Assembly: GCF_003054445.1 (NCBI RefSeq)
Contig: NC_042509.1
Coordinates: 1,054,001-1,118,000 of the forward strand
Length of the DNA: 64,000 nt
Source: Pichia kudriavzevii
Taxonomy: Eukaryota > Ascomycota > Pichiomycetes > Pichiales > Pichiaceae
Direction: 5' to 3'
Numbering within the stretch: the stretch's first letter is position 1; each line of letters starts with the position of its first letter. Of the stretch, positions 18,340 through 28,806 are shown piece by piece. Under the pieces are notes generated by a model. The model saw only the letters and a program-made list of their open reading frames with translations, had not been told where the DNA came from and ran no database searches. The position numbers were made by a program, and so were the translations under genes.

Positions 18340-20709
18340 TTACAAAACAGCAGGTTCACGTAGTTTAGAGTCGTAGTTTCTTTCAAGTATGGAATAATAC
18401 TTGTAAAATGTATCATTTTTTGTGGTAGCAACAGTCCTAAATCTAAATATTAGGTTTAATATGTCTCTATTGACTTGTGAGTTGTCCAGTGTTTCACTTG
18501 GACTAACGTGGCTCTCCTTTTCCAGCTTGTTTATAGCAGACATTGTAGATATTAAGATATCTGTGGCATAGAAAACCATCATGTGTATCTGATCACTGAG
18601 GAACGCAAAATATGAATCGTCGTTAACTGAATCAATCAAATAAAGAATCGCCAGGGCATGCTTTCTTAACTCAGTCAATTCCTTCAAGTTGTTGAAATTC
18701 ATATTGAAAAAAGTATGAGGGTCCAGCTTTAAGCTTTTGATTTTCACAAGGATCTCCACAAAATGATAATCGATTTCAACAAACTGATTTGAAGCTTGTC
18801 CAAAGGTATCTTGCCATCTTTCCAACCACAAATTGATACCTTTTCTTAATAGTCTATATGGTTCATCTTCAAATAAGAACCTATAACAAATGAGATATAT
18901 GTGGATTTCACCTATAATCCTAAAATCAAAATTTGTGGCACTTGAGATATCCGACACTTCGACGGGCTTCAGTCTTTCGATGCTTATCCAGGACCGACGA
19001 CCATAAAATAGACAATACGCCAGGTGTACCAAAACTAAGGTGTTCCAGATTCTATGGAGTGTAAGAAAATTGAACTCTTCGTTATCCTCATACTCGTCAT
19101 CTTCGTCATCATCATTTTCATCATCGTACACATCACTTCCCTGTTCCTCATATTCGCCTTCTCCAGAACGATTGATAACATCATCATCATCATCGTTATC
19201 ATTTGCAGTATTTCTGCCAACTATTTTATTGCCACTCCCCGATGCATTATAGAGATTCTGGACGTTCAAATTTGAGCTGACCTTCTCCTTCATTTCCTCA
19301 TTATTAGCCTTCCATTGAGACTCGACTTCGGGACCGTACATTTGATCACCAAACCCATAATGGTTAATTTTTTCAAATAAAGTCAAGCCCACACCAGATA
19401 AGTGCCATCCATCAAGCAATAGTATTGGGTTTCCATTTTCAATTTCGTCGGTAGTCAAATCGCTCAAACCAATACAATATGCACCCAGGATAACTAGACA
19501 TTGAAGCTCTTCAAGACTTCCTGAATATGTTGAGTTTAGCCAATGAATTTCTTTGCAGACAATTTTATTCAGCTTATACCATATTTTCTGCTTTAATAAA
19601 GGGTCGCCATATTTTAAGCTCAATAAACAGGCAAGAGTTAATAATAAAGGACACCGTTTCCGCAGCCTAATAATTAACTTCCTTGTAGATATCAACGGTG
19701 GAAAAGATAACCACCGACCATATCTATCACGGAAAATATCTACCAACTGAACTGCTTGATTGAATGTTAATATTTTGGTAGTGATTATATCCTGATAAAT
19801 TGGGCGGAAAGAATGTAATGGATACAATTGCTGTTGAATGCATAATGGCAAGGAGATCGCCTGTTCTGTGCCAGAAATTTCTGTTGACAGATTAAGGAAA
19901 CTAATAGGAGAAAATGATAAAGACTGATTAGGTATGTTAGTATTATTTATTGGAGTCGATAATATCGGTAAAAGCTTCAGTAGAGCTTCATCACTGGAAA
20001 TATCTTTATCTGATTCACTGATTGAAGTCAACATCCTGTTATCGCTCCTCAATAAATGTAATATTTGTTTGACAGTAGAATCAATAGAGTCAATTTTTGT
20101 ACTCCTAGGATCAAATTCAGCATCGTTTATTGATGACATGTGATTAACTGTTGGAGTAGAATGGCAATTGTTCTGTTGGTAGTTCTGTGATGGAGAGTGG
20201 GATGATACAAAAGATTGGGATAATCGATGTGTAGATGTTGGGGGTATAGGATTGTTGTAGAAAAATTGATGGTGAACTGGGTCATTATACTTGGGATGAA
20301 ATTGCGGCTGACGTTCATAAGGGTTATTCTGTAACGTGCTAGCCAGGGATGGGAAGATGTGATTAGAGTTGGATTGCTCGTATTGATATTGGGATGGCTG
20401 CGGAGACGGGAGTTTGGAATAAGATAAACTTGATTGACGTGTCACCGGCTGTGATGACAGCTGTGTGACAGGATTAATGGAATTATTATGATTCGAATTG
20501 AGATTCACATTGAGAATGGGGAATTCATTCCTACGGCCCGTTTCTGACAATAATGAGCAATCCAGCTTCAGAGATAAACACCGTAGACAGGCAACACTTT
20601 CATCCGAGCGTAAGCATCTTGTTTTCTGTTGTCTACAAAATGTACAAGCTTTGGAAGCTCTTGTGTGAGCTCTTCTCCTCTTCTTCTGGACCCCATTTTC
20701 ATCCGCCAT
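18340..20709 (-). CDS. Zn2Cys6 (fungal binuclear cluster) transcription factor
   Basis: The 789-residue protein has an N-terminal Zn2Cys6 domain with cysteines at 22, 25, 32, 41, 44 and 51, preceded by a basic KKRRRAHTRASKA segment. A long Ser/Gln/Asn/His-rich region follows (about 60-230). The middle and C-terminal parts resemble a fungal regulatory (middle homology) region. An acidic island near residues 505-560 is rich in Asp/Glu and may act in activation. The frame reaches 20739 only through GTG, so the ATG at 20709 (MADENGVQ) is used. I do not recognise the orthologue. The upstream region contains closely spaced CGG triplets (20909-20925), the kind of sequence such factors bind. Confidence 0.85.
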   Translation of the reverse strand: MADENGVQKKRRRAHTRASKACTFCRQQKTRCLRSDESVACLRCLSLKLDCSLLSETGRRNEFPILNVNLNSNHNNSINPVTQLSSQPVTRQSSLSYSKLPSPQPSQYQYEQSNSNHIFPSLASTLQNNPYERQPQFHPKYNDPVHHQFFYNNPIPPTSTHRLSQSFVSSHSPSQNYQQNNCHSTPTVNHMSSINDAEFDPRSTKIDSIDSTVKQILHLLRSDNRMLTSISESDKDISSDEALLKLLPILSTPINNTNIPNQSLSFSPISFLNLSTEISGTEQAISLPLCIQQQLYPLHSFRPIYQDIITTKILTFNQAVQLVDIFRDRYGRWLSFPPLISTRKLIIRLRKRCPLLLTLACLLSLKYGDPLLKQKIWYKLNKIVCKEIHWLNSTYSGSLEELQCLVILGAYCIGLSDLTTDEIENGNPILLLDGWHLSGVGLTLFEKINHYGFGDQMYGPEVESQWKANNEEMKEKVSSNLNVQNLYNASGSGNKIVGRNTANDNDDDDDVINRSGEGEYEEQGSDVYDDENDDDEDDEYEDNEEFNFLTLHRIWNTLVLVHLAYCLFYGRRSWISIERLKPVEVSDISSATNFDFRIIGEIHIYLICYRFLFEDEPYRLLRKGINLWLERWQDTFGQASNQFVEIDYHFVEILVKIKSLKLDPHTFFNMNFNNLKELTELRKHALAILYLIDSVNDDSYFAFLSDQIHMMVFYATDILISTMSAINKLEKESHVSPSETLDNSQVNRDILNLIFRFRTVATTKNDTFYKYYSILERNYDSKLREPAVL

Positions 20710-21139
20710 TATGCAATTAGTGTATCTTGTAAGGAACACAAATATCCAACACTAGCTCCTATGCCACTGTGTCCAAACAAATGCACTTGAAAAGATTAGG
20801 AAAAATAGTCACTTTTAGAGTTATGAATCATGTCAATTAAAAAAAATTAAACTTCTGCCTTTGACTTGACTCCAATAATTTTTCTTTTTAAATTTTTATG
20901 ATCTTATACGGCGGTTCAGTTACGGAGAACAGGTGTTTTACTCAGCACTTTTAAGCTAAATGGAACCCCAGCGGTCATTCTGGGGAGCGCATCAAGGGCT
21001 CAAAAATAAATAGATGTTTATTATAACGAAGATAAACCTACTATAATAATATGAATAAAAAGAATAAAAGGAGAAATAAAGTATAATGTAGTGGAATTAA
21101 TCATATGGAATTTGGCTTGTAAACCTTGCACTATAGCAC
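20710..21139. promoter_or_regulatory. Upstream region of the Zn2Cys6 gene, with CGG triplets
   Basis: This 430-bp region between COX7 (3' end) and the regulator contains CGGCGG at 20909-20914 and CGG at 20923-20925, plus a CGG at about 20976. Zn2Cys6 dimers usually bind paired CGG triplets, so autoregulation is possible but unproven. Confidence 0.3.
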
Positions 21140-21325
21140 TTATTTTTGTGGCTTGATACCGAAAGCTGCTCTACCTGTGAAGAAAAGAGCTGCACCTAGC
21201 GAGACAGTGAAAGCTGCAAAGTATGGGATCAGAACTAACTTTGCATTTGGATGGGATCTCCAAAGAGGCTTGGTAGTTGTTTGGTAGTACTTTTGTAATT
21301 CAATGATTCTTTGTGGGTTAGCCAT
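21140..21325 (-). CDS. COX7: Cox7, cytochrome c oxidase subunit VII
   Basis: This 61-residue protein starts MANPQRIIELQKYYQTTTKPLWRSHP and aligns by eye along its length with yeast Cox7, whose start is MANKVIQLQKIFQSSTKPLWWRHP. A single hydrophobic segment (about 30-50, LVLIPYFAAFTVSLGAALFF) crosses the mitochondrial inner membrane. It ends in a basic GIKPQK, as in other Cox7 proteins. Cox7 is a small nuclear-encoded subunit needed for complex IV assembly. Upstream, a CCAATGA at 21839-21845 matches the Hap2/3/4/5 respiratory activator consensus, though about 510 bp from the start. Confidence 0.93.
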   Translation of the reverse strand: MANPQRIIELQKYYQTTTKPLWRSHPNAKLVLIPYFAAFTVSLGAALFFTGRAAFGIKPQK

Positions 21326-22010
21326 TCTACATTGATATTTGAGGAGACGGGTGTTAGTATTGTTTCTCTAAGGGGAGGGTATACTCATATGATGTGAATA
21401 TCGGTAAATCAGCTTCTGCAATGCTGAAAACACAAAATACATGAGAATGCAAAGAAATACAATAGCATGCAATGGAATACAGAGCTCCCCCAGTTGAATG
21501 ATAATTGTCACACTTCACCAGTGTCATGATAGTGATATAGAGATGCTGTGTTTGTATAATTCTCTCAAGTGTTTGCGATGTTTGGAAATGAGGGATTCCA
21601 TCCTCAAATCATCCGAAAACAAAAATAAAACTAGTCTGCCAGGTGAAGTGGACAATTCATATTCGGCTTCCAACATTTTCCCAATGGTTGCCATCCTTTA
21701 TACATACCTTCTTGTTTGTCGACACCTCTACCTTGTCAGAAACAAAATACACACCACGTCCAGTGAGTAGAAGTTTAGTTTTTTAATGCTAAGCGAAAGG
21801 CGAAATTGTATGAAAAACGACCCACATTAAAGGGCTGGCCAATGAAAATTGAGAATTATGGTGTTTTTCCCAATTAGGCATGCGCGCTGACAGACAGCTA
21901 CATGAATCAACGTTACAGAAATAGTTTCCTAATTGAGTAGTCGGAACTCGGGTTGTAACCTCATAGAAGTATTTGTTTGTCTACACAGGCTTATATAATG
22001 TACTACGCCT
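21326..22010. promoter_or_regulatory. COX7 upstream region with CCAAT boxes
   Basis: The 685 bp between COX7 and the 3' end of the next minus-strand gene hold no recognisable gene. CCAAT occurs at 21681-21685 and, as CCAATGA, at 21839-21845; the second fits the Hap complex site. A role in COX7 control is inferred from the gene's function. Confidence 0.35.
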
Positions 22011-23051
22011 TCAAGCCCATCTAGAGGGAAGGGATGAGTCCTTTGTTAAGCCATTACCGTTTTCGTAGCTAAAGTGTTCATGCGAGGTATGATTTTCAGC
22101 GGCATCCAGAGACCTGTCGGCTCTTTTTTCCGTGGTCTCATCCTCCCTGTCTAGGTCCTTCTCACCCTTCCGTCTCTGGATACCCTGGTCCCAATCCAAC
22201 TTTTCCGCAATTTTCTTCTTTCTGTAACTGTCCCTGTCCCTGGTACTTCCTTGATTAGCCGCTGTTCCATGCGAGGCGTTCGTAACGTCAACTTTCGCAT
22301 CTGCCCATCTGGAAGCAATTTTGTTTTCTCCTGGCGACGACGGCCTCGATGCATGACTTCCTTCCGTATAGTGGATTCGCTGGATATTGGTAGATTTTTT
22401 GGTTTTCTGTGGTGTGTGTTTCTTCGATATGTTCTGCTTTTTACCTTGATCATCTAGGTGATCGCTGATATCCGGTTTCCAGCCTACAACGGGCATCAAC
22501 CTAGCCATTTCTTTGGCTAGTTGCTCCGGGGATATATCATCATCTAGACTTCTACGACGTCTTATTTCTCCTTTCTCCCTCAATTTAGCAGGGCCTTTGG
22601 GGATAGGGGTTCTGTATTTATCAAATGATACAGGCTCCGGTTGCTTACTGATACTCTTGCCGAAATCACGTATCGGTGCGTGTAATTCTTTACTTCTTCT
22701 TCTTCTGTTGGCATTCCTACTTTCTTCTTTCTGTTCATTTAATTTACGGCTGGTTCTACTAGTGTTGTTACTAGTATTATATTTGTCATCTCGGTGATGT
22801 TCTTTATTTTGCATGTCCCTTTGTCTATGACTTTTACGATTAGCCTTTGGTTCCTTTAACAAGCTGGAGTCTACTTGCGGAAGTCTTTCGGATAAGTTCG
22901 ATGGACCCTTTAGTAATTCTTCTGCATCAAAATCGTCGTCAACCCAGGTATCGACTGTTTCCCATTCAAACAAGGGTGACGATTTCGAAGATATAGTTTC
23001 TTTCGTAGCTAACTTCAGCGGTTTCAATCCATCAACACCACTCTCTGACAT
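22011..23051 (-). CDS. Intrinsically disordered charged protein with SRWA motifs, unknown function
   Basis: The 346-residue protein is rich in Lys, Arg, Asp, Glu and Ser throughout. It has no membrane segment and no globular family I recognise. A short aromatic-acidic segment near the start (LFEWETVDTWVDDDFDAEELL) may be a binding motif. A semi-structured block, ISPEQLAKEMARLMPVVGWKPD, lies near the middle. SRWA occurs twice, once inside IASRWADAK and once as the C-terminal LPSRWA. The first ATG is at 23051 (MSESGVDG); the frame opens further only by TTG. Basic, disordered composition with short tryptophan motifs suggests an RNA-related or translation-related adaptor, but that is only inference. 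Confidence 0.65.
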   Translation of the reverse strand: MSESGVDGLKPLKLATKETISSKSSPLFEWETVDTWVDDDFDAEELLKGPSNLSERLPQVDSSLLKEPKANRKSHRQRDMQNKEHHRDDKYNTSNNTSRTSRKLNEQKEESRNANRRRRSKELHAPIRDFGKSISKQPEPVSFDKYRTPIPKGPAKLREKGEIRRRRSLDDDISPEQLAKEMARLMPVVGWKPDISDHLDDQGKKQNISKKHTPQKTKKSTNIQRIHYTEGSHASRPSSPGENKIASRWADAKVDVTNASHGTAANQGSTRDRDSYRKKKIAEKLDWDQGIQRRKGEKDLDREDETTEKRADRSLDAAENHTSHEHFSYENGNGLTKDSSLPSRWA

Positions 23052-23245
23052 ATTCCTTTCTAAGCTTTTTGAGAAATGGTCAGAGAACAATAACAACTTG
23101 CTACTTGTGCTTTATCCGTCTCCATCTCTACTCTAAACAGGGGACCTTCACTTGTAATATCACAAGTGTAAAAATGTAGCAATGATGCGCAAGAAAAATG
23201 TCCCTTTATTAAAAAAAAAAAAAAAAATGATCCGCAGAGACATGA

Positions 23246-24316
23246 ATGGATTATTTGAACATCTTAGTTCCTTTCAAAATACTTCCCACTAAAAGGAACG
23301 TGATCTTGAAGACAAGGTCTCAAATGATGCGAATGCCGATTAAATATATAAGTATATCTGAAAGGTCTCTAAATGCTGGTCCGCTGCATTTTTCCCGGCC
23401 GTTTTCTTTATCACGGCTATCATACAACAATCTCTCCAAGGAATCTAAAACACATGGTAGTCCCAAGTCAAGGTTGAACATACCACCTTCTTTTAAAAGT
23501 ACCAGGCCTATTCCTAAGAACACATTAACTGAAGAAGAGCGAGATCGTATTCAAAAAGGATCGGGAATTCTGCAGGAGAGCTCTTCTGTTTCCACACCTT
23601 TGCCGATCACCTACAGATCCCCGTGGTGGGTTTCTTTTCTTAAATTGGGTGTTGTTTTCATTCCTATGTTTGTCTTTGGTCTTGGGTATATTGTATACGA
23701 AACAAAGCAGGATCGCCCAGTTTTTTTCCCGTTGTATGTCAACTCGTCAGTTCCGTTGGAGAGGGCGAAGGGCTTTGAAAACGTTGATGTTGATATGTTG
23801 AAGGAGGTTGCCAAGACTAACCTTAGCAGAAGGTTGAACATGAACCACGATATTAGGGAGTATTTTGGATTACCAATTACGTTGGGTGATTATGAAAATT
23901 TCAATGTTACCGTGGAGTATAATAAATTGGCCGTTGAAGGTGTAGAGCTTGATTTTCGGAAATCGTGGTTTCATCCGATATTAAAATATCGAGAAATTGA
24001 TGTTCCTACACTTCCCTCTAATATTAACAAGTATGTCCAGCCATTGAAGGCAAAGGCTGGTGGGGAAGGTGTAGATGAAGATCCCGAAGATGATACTAAG
24101 TTCATTGAAGATGTTGATTACAAGTTACACATTAGGGCAACCATCAAAGTAGTGAATGAAACTGTACATAGAATAGAGCCTGGCTCGGGTCGTATAACGT
24201 TTGATGCAGAAGTTGAACTTGATCATACCAAATTGATGAAAATTGTTGGGTGTCTGATGCACTATAAAAATAAAAACAGTTCGGGAAGTGGGGGTACCCT
24301 TGAACGTCTATGGTGA
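23246..24316 (+). CDS. Probable mitochondrial inner-membrane single-pass protein (Aim39-like?)
   Basis: The 356-residue protein has a basic, Ser/Arg-rich N-terminus typical of mitochondrial import (several Met codons at 27-30 offer alternative starts). One clear membrane span is at about 128-150 (FLKLGVVFIPMFVFGLGYIVYE), followed by TKQDRPVFFPLYVNSS and a soluble C-terminal domain of about 200 residues. The layout, and the RPVFFPL segment just after the membrane span, recall fungal Aim39-family proteins, but I could not align it and give no symbol. The start codon follows a 16-A tract (about 23211-23226). It is divergent from the disordered-protein gene, 194 bp away. Confidence 0.6.
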   Translation: MDYLNILVPFKILPTKRNVILKTRSQMMRMPIKYISISERSLNAGPLHFSRPFSLSRLSYNNLSKESKTHGSPKSRLNIPPSFKSTRPIPKNTLTEEERDRIQKGSGILQESSSVSTPLPITYRSPWWVSFLKLGVVFIPMFVFGLGYIVYETKQDRPVFFPLYVNSSVPLERAKGFENVDVDMLKEVAKTNLSRRLNMNHDIREYFGLPITLGDYENFNVTVEYNKLAVEGVELDFRKSWFHPILKYREIDVPTLPSNINKYVQPLKAKAGGEGVDEDPEDDTKFIEDVDYKLHIRATIKVVNETVHRIEPGSGRITFDAEVELDHTKLMKIVGCLMHYKNKNSSGSGGTLERLW

Positions 24317-24546
24317 GCTATTGGGGTTTCCATATCTTGGCTCTAACTGCAGGACAACTATATAAGAATAAGTACGAAAACAAAGCTAAATATAAATAAC
24401 ATGAAAATATTTGAGAAAATAGGTGTAATCTTGTGCATCTGTCACCAAAAAGGAATTTCGAGTTTACCTGAGATATGCACATAGAATTTATTTTTAAGTG
24501 TAAATGACGTAGGGGATTCAGCTGCTTCTACTCAAAAGATCTTAGC

Positions 24547-25950
24547 ATGGTCAGGTTAGAATTACACATAGTGAGAACTTACTTTACCTCTTCCATTCCA
24601 CTAAGGCAAAAAGCTGTGAAGATTCTGAACGAAGAACTGGTGCAAGAAATACCCGCAATATCCCCATCTCCTAATCCGCCAATGTTTCTTCAAAAAGATG
24701 GCTTCCAATACGTTGCACCTTATACCAAGCTAACATACTTCACTATCGATAAACTTAAAAGTAAGAATACATACACAGTACTAGAGTATTTACAAAAGAA
24801 TTTTATAGGTAGAAACGTGGATTTCTTCAAGAAACAAATTGAAGAAGGAAAGTTATGGGTAGAAAGGCCAATACCGATGAGGGTTTGTGCAAAGACCAAT
24901 GGGCTGAAAATCTCTAAGAAGGCTCACAAATCTTTGAAGAAGAATTCTGTTGTTGAATTCGTCACCATCAAAGGGGAGGATTTGAAAGATTTTAAGTTGA
25001 AAAAATCTGATGTAATTGCCAATTATGCATGTATACACGAACTTAAAATCCCCCACATCGAATCATTCGATATTATCCATGAAAGTAAGGATCTATTGGT
25101 GGTTAACAAGCCTTCAGGTATTCCCGTTCATCCTAGTGGTATGTCGTATCGGTTCAACACCTTACAATTTTTACTTTCTAAGAAGAGATGTAGCCCCGGT
25201 AAGTCTTTGTACAATCCAGAAACGTTGGAAATTTTTCCAAGTTTGTGGCCTTGTCATCGGATTGATAAGGAGACGTCTGGGATAGTCATATTTGCCAAAA
25301 ACAAAGTTAAATGTGGTGAAATCTCAAAGTTAATTGAAACTAAAGAAAATATAACCAAAAGATATCTCATACATGTCCATGGAAAATTTGGAAATGAGGT
25401 AAAGACTTGTGAAGATCCAATAGTTGATGTTGATGTTTGTAAAAAGTATGAGAATGGTGGAGTAAGTAGAATCCAGCATGCCAAGTCCACCTTCAAGTTT
25501 GTTTACTACGACGCTAAGACAGACACAAGTATTTTATTAGGAGAGATATTCACTGGAAGAAAACATCAGATTCGTCAGCATTTGAGGAATGAGGGCTTTC
25601 ATATAGTGAATGATCCATTATATGGAGTGATGGGTATTTTAAAAGACAAAATGACTGGGCTACCCAATAGAGACCAGTTTAACGCTTTGAGAGGTGAATA
25701 TATAAAAAAGATGGAGGAGAGGATGAGCAAGTTTAAAAAGGAAAGCAGATGCTTAAATTGCAATCATATCAACTATTTTGATGACAATTTTCGTGCTGAT
25801 AGTTATATGCATCTACATGCTTGGGAATATACTTATACAAGTGAAGAGACTCCCAAGCTTTCCTGGTCTTTTATTACGTCCCCACCATCCTGGATCACGA
25901 ATATAGTCCCGCCAAATTTACTGGAGTCACTAGGCAATAGGAGATGTTGA
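24547..25950 (+). CDS. RluA-family RNA pseudouridine synthase
   Basis: The 467-residue protein contains the RluA catalytic core: DLLVVNKPSGIPVHPSG, the active-site motif HRIDKETSGIVIFAK with the essential Asp, a YLIHVHGKF strand, and FTGRKHQIRQHLRNEGFHIVNDPLYG. An N-terminal segment (about 85-150) looks S4-like. The C-terminal part has a CLNC motif and HLHAWEY, where fungal tRNA synthases of the Pus6/Pus8/Pus9 type have an LHA-aromatic motif. No deaminase domain is present, so it is not Rib2. Which tRNA or mRNA position it modifies cannot be told by eye; Pus6 (tRNA position 31) is one possibility. The start is the ATG at 24547. Confidence 0.85.
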   Translation: MVRLELHIVRTYFTSSIPLRQKAVKILNEELVQEIPAISPSPNPPMFLQKDGFQYVAPYTKLTYFTIDKLKSKNTYTVLEYLQKNFIGRNVDFFKKQIEEGKLWVERPIPMRVCAKTNGLKISKKAHKSLKKNSVVEFVTIKGEDLKDFKLKKSDVIANYACIHELKIPHIESFDIIHESKDLLVVNKPSGIPVHPSGMSYRFNTLQFLLSKKRCSPGKSLYNPETLEIFPSLWPCHRIDKETSGIVIFAKNKVKCGEISKLIETKENITKRYLIHVHGKFGNEVKTCEDPIVDVDVCKKYENGGVSRIQHAKSTFKFVYYDAKTDTSILLGEIFTGRKHQIRQHLRNEGFHIVNDPLYGVMGILKDKMTGLPNRDQFNALRGEYIKKMEERMSKFKKESRCLNCNHINYFDDNFRADSYMHLHAWEYTYTSEETPKLSWSFITSPPSWITNIVPPNLLESLGNRRC

Positions 25951-26166
25951 TGGCAGTTTCTATATAGTGTGAACTTACTATAAAACAATAGACCAATAGG
26001 CTAATAAATAATCTCCGAAACAATTTTCCTCCACTTTTGAGATCGTGCCTCTTAATTCCGAGGCTGGATGTTTTTTTTTTCTCTACTTACTTTAACTATT
26101 CACAATCACATTCTCGTTGAGCCACATATATGCAAGTAGTAAGACCAGTCAAGGAAAATACCAGAA

Positions 26167-28554
26167 ATGTCAGATACAAGGAAGCAGAGAAACCGTGCCA
26201 CTCTAGTCTGCCAGGTTTGCAAGCGGAGAAAAGTCAAATGTGATCGTGGCACGCCTTGTAATAACTGCATCAAATCACATAGAGAAGATGAATGCATATA
26301 TGATTACGTTAGTAGTAGGATAACGAAACCAATTCCCCGAAAGAAGGCCAGTGTGTATACATCGAAAAATGTGAGCCCACTTTCAGAAGCCAATATGGCA
26401 GAAAGTTATAAAGACGATGAGACTGTGTTAAACTATCCTTTCAGCATAATTTCTGACATTACTGTGTTCAGAAAACCGTCGAGGACACAAGCTCGATGCA
26501 TGTCACATGCAAATAAGTTTCGCAAGGGGGGATCACACTCTTTTCAGGTGTTAATGTCATTTTTCAGATTAATAGATAGTGAAAGAAAACTTTGGAAGGA
26601 CAGAAACTGGACAAGAAATACTTCACAACCTGTAATAACTAACCTTTGGACTAATTCGAATGAGATGTTTTCCAGTTATAATGAAATGATTGATAAGTTG
26701 ATTTGCCAAAACTACTATGCCATCCTTGAGCGTTTGAATTATTTTAACCTACATCTCAATGAGTTCCTTTTCAATTCTTACATACCAATGGGTGCTGTTC
26801 ACCTCATTTTCCATACTTACTTCATTGTAAAGCAAGACGGGATAACGTTTAAGAAACCCAAAAAGGCATTTGAATATTCCTTGATTGCATTTATTACCTC
26901 ATTGGTGGCATTGACAAATATATTCAGTAAATGCGATCATATGGCATTTAATTTTCCACTGAATTCTGAAAAGAATGACTTCAATAGAGTGACATTACTC
27001 TTATTAAACGCTTCCAATTATAGAAGAAAGACTTCTATCTTTGTGGTATATACATTGCTAAACTTGAGATTATCATTGTTAGTGTTTGGTGATGAGCAAA
27101 GCGATGGAATGGCTCGTCAAAATTCGTATCCACTTTTTGAATCTGCACTAAATATTAGTAAAGAGCAGGGTATCCATTTTGACATTGATCGAATATTCTA
27201 TGTTGATAGAGACGATGTTCCTTACTTGAAAAAGGAAGGAAGTTCCGAAAACGTATCGTTTTTTAAGGCTGTTCCACTCGACTCACTCAAGGCTCTCTGG
27301 AACTATTTGTTAGTCACGGATGCAAATTACTCTTACACTATGGAAATTCCACCCTGTATAGATGATAGGTACTCTCATGGCTTTTATGAAATGAATACCC
27401 CCTTTGATAAATGCTTTAGCTCTTATATTAACACAGCCAGAAGTCACGCAAATTTGTTGTTTTCACAGAAGAAAGTCACCTTAACTGAAGCATTGGATCA
27501 GATAAATATTCTCTCGAAATCATTATCCCTTTATGAAAGTTTTGAAAACCTAGATGTTTATTTGAAGGATGAACGTAAATGGGGCATTTTGAACATGAAA
27601 ATCCAGATCCTCGATAGTTTATCACGTCTAACAACCCACTTATGTCTGATACTGAATGAAAAGAATATAAGCTCAATTTTCCCTAGTGGAATCTTAGAAG
27701 ACCAGAGAAACATGCGTATAATATCTCAACTTAGAAATGAACTGAAAGAGAAGTACCGACTATCATCTCTCCTGGGATTAACCACCTTATTCAGGATAAT
27801 ACAATCAAATCCGAGTGAAAAGTTCATTCTTTACATTCGCCAAGTATTTTCATACTGGGTAGGTATCAAAAATCTAGGATATCTCGACGCAGTCATAGAA
27901 GAGGATATATGCAAGAGAGAAAATTTGGGTCTATCAACCACAGTTCCCACATCCGAATCCTTCAAGCTGCCCGAAATGCCTGTATATGACATCTCAGCTA
28001 TGGAGAATGCGTTGATTAATTATGATCCGGTGAAACATGCGCCAATATTGAACTACATTGAACAAAAGTTTAACCCCTTAGACCTGGCTTCTATGTTGAC
28101 CAATATCTACCAGAAATCTATCATGGTGCCATCTTTAGTTGCGGATTACAATTCTTTTATTGTTGCAAAAATTTTTTTGCTTGGTATCTATTTTTTATAT
28201 TCATACATCAAAAGCAGCTCATGTGTCACATTTGACATTACCAAGAATTCAGAGAACTTGAAAGAAATGACCAGAAACATTATTAAAAAGCATTTAAAAG
28301 AAGGTAAATTGGATCATCTAGTCCCAGCAGAAAGAATTATGAAAGAAATGGATGAAAATACAGCACCTGGAAACAGATGCCATGGTACACAGGCTCCCAC
28401 TCCAAGCGGGTCAAAACCGTTACATATTTGCTTGAACGACAATGATGGTTTTGCCACTCAGGAGCCGGAGGTAGATAGTTTGTTTTTCGATTTGTTCGAA
28501 GATGTGAATTTGAAAAATATATTCGATGAAATAGAATACTATTTTGATAAGTAA
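26167..28554 (+). CDS. Zn2Cys6 transcription factor
   Basis: The 795-residue regulator has a binuclear zinc cluster at the very N-terminus, with cysteines at 15, 18, 25, 31, 34 and 43 in CQVCKRRKVKCDRGTPCNNC. A weak fungal-specific middle region of helices follows and the C-terminus is acidic and aromatic (FFDLFEDVNLKNIFDEIEYYF), a plausible activation domain. The DNA-binding segment resembles that of the HAP1-like factor at 41955 (RNR...CxxCKRRKVKCDRG...C), so the two could be distant paralogues. No orthologue is recognised. It is followed by RAD18 on the same strand after 252 bp containing a pyrimidine microsatellite. Confidence 0.85.
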   Translation: MSDTRKQRNRATLVCQVCKRRKVKCDRGTPCNNCIKSHREDECIYDYVSSRITKPIPRKKASVYTSKNVSPLSEANMAESYKDDETVLNYPFSIISDITVFRKPSRTQARCMSHANKFRKGGSHSFQVLMSFFRLIDSERKLWKDRNWTRNTSQPVITNLWTNSNEMFSSYNEMIDKLICQNYYAILERLNYFNLHLNEFLFNSYIPMGAVHLIFHTYFIVKQDGITFKKPKKAFEYSLIAFITSLVALTNIFSKCDHMAFNFPLNSEKNDFNRVTLLLLNASNYRRKTSIFVVYTLLNLRLSLLVFGDEQSDGMARQNSYPLFESALNISKEQGIHFDIDRIFYVDRDDVPYLKKEGSSENVSFFKAVPLDSLKALWNYLLVTDANYSYTMEIPPCIDDRYSHGFYEMNTPFDKCFSSYINTARSHANLLFSQKKVTLTEALDQINILSKSLSLYESFENLDVYLKDERKWGILNMKIQILDSLSRLTTHLCLILNEKNISSIFPSGILEDQRNMRIISQLRNELKEKYRLSSLLGLTTLFRIIQSNPSEKFILYIRQVFSYWVGIKNLGYLDAVIEEDICKRENLGLSTTVPTSESFKLPEMPVYDISAMENALINYDPVKHAPILNYIEQKFNPLDLASMLTNIYQKSIMVPSLVADYNSFIVAKIFLLGIYFLYSYIKSSSCVTFDITKNSENLKEMTRNIIKKHLKEGKLDHLVPAERIMKEMDENTAPGNRCHGTQAPTPSGSKPLHICLNDNDGFATQEPEVDSLFFDLFEDVNLKNIFDEIEYYFDK

Positions 28555-28680
28555 AGGGTGTATAGAAAATATCAGTAGTGGTAAAAAAAACAGGGTGCTA
28601 TTGATCATGAAAACAGCATAACCAATTTGATTTGTAACGCGTAGGGGTTATTCAAATATATCAGATTTTATAGTATACAT

Positions 28681-28749
28681 TTTTTTCCTCTCTCTCTTTC
28701 TTTCTTTCTCTTTCTTTCTCTCTCTCTCTCTCTCTTTGTTTCTCTCTCT
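28681..28749. repeat. CT/TTTC pyrimidine microsatellite upstream of RAD18
   Basis: About 70 nt consist almost only of C and T on the plus strand, as interspersed CT dinucleotides and TTTC tetranucleotides. It ends about 57 bp before the RAD18 start, within the likely promoter or leader. Confidence 0.9.
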
Positions 28750-28806
28750 ATGGGGATAATCAGTTCACCAAGAAATCAATAAGAGTTGTGTTAAAAGTGC
28801 TTTCAT

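Noticed and set aside
19035-19275. Met- and Ile/Val-rich frames on both strands
   Set aside because: They are shadows of the Asp/Glu-codon tract in the Zn2Cys6 gene.
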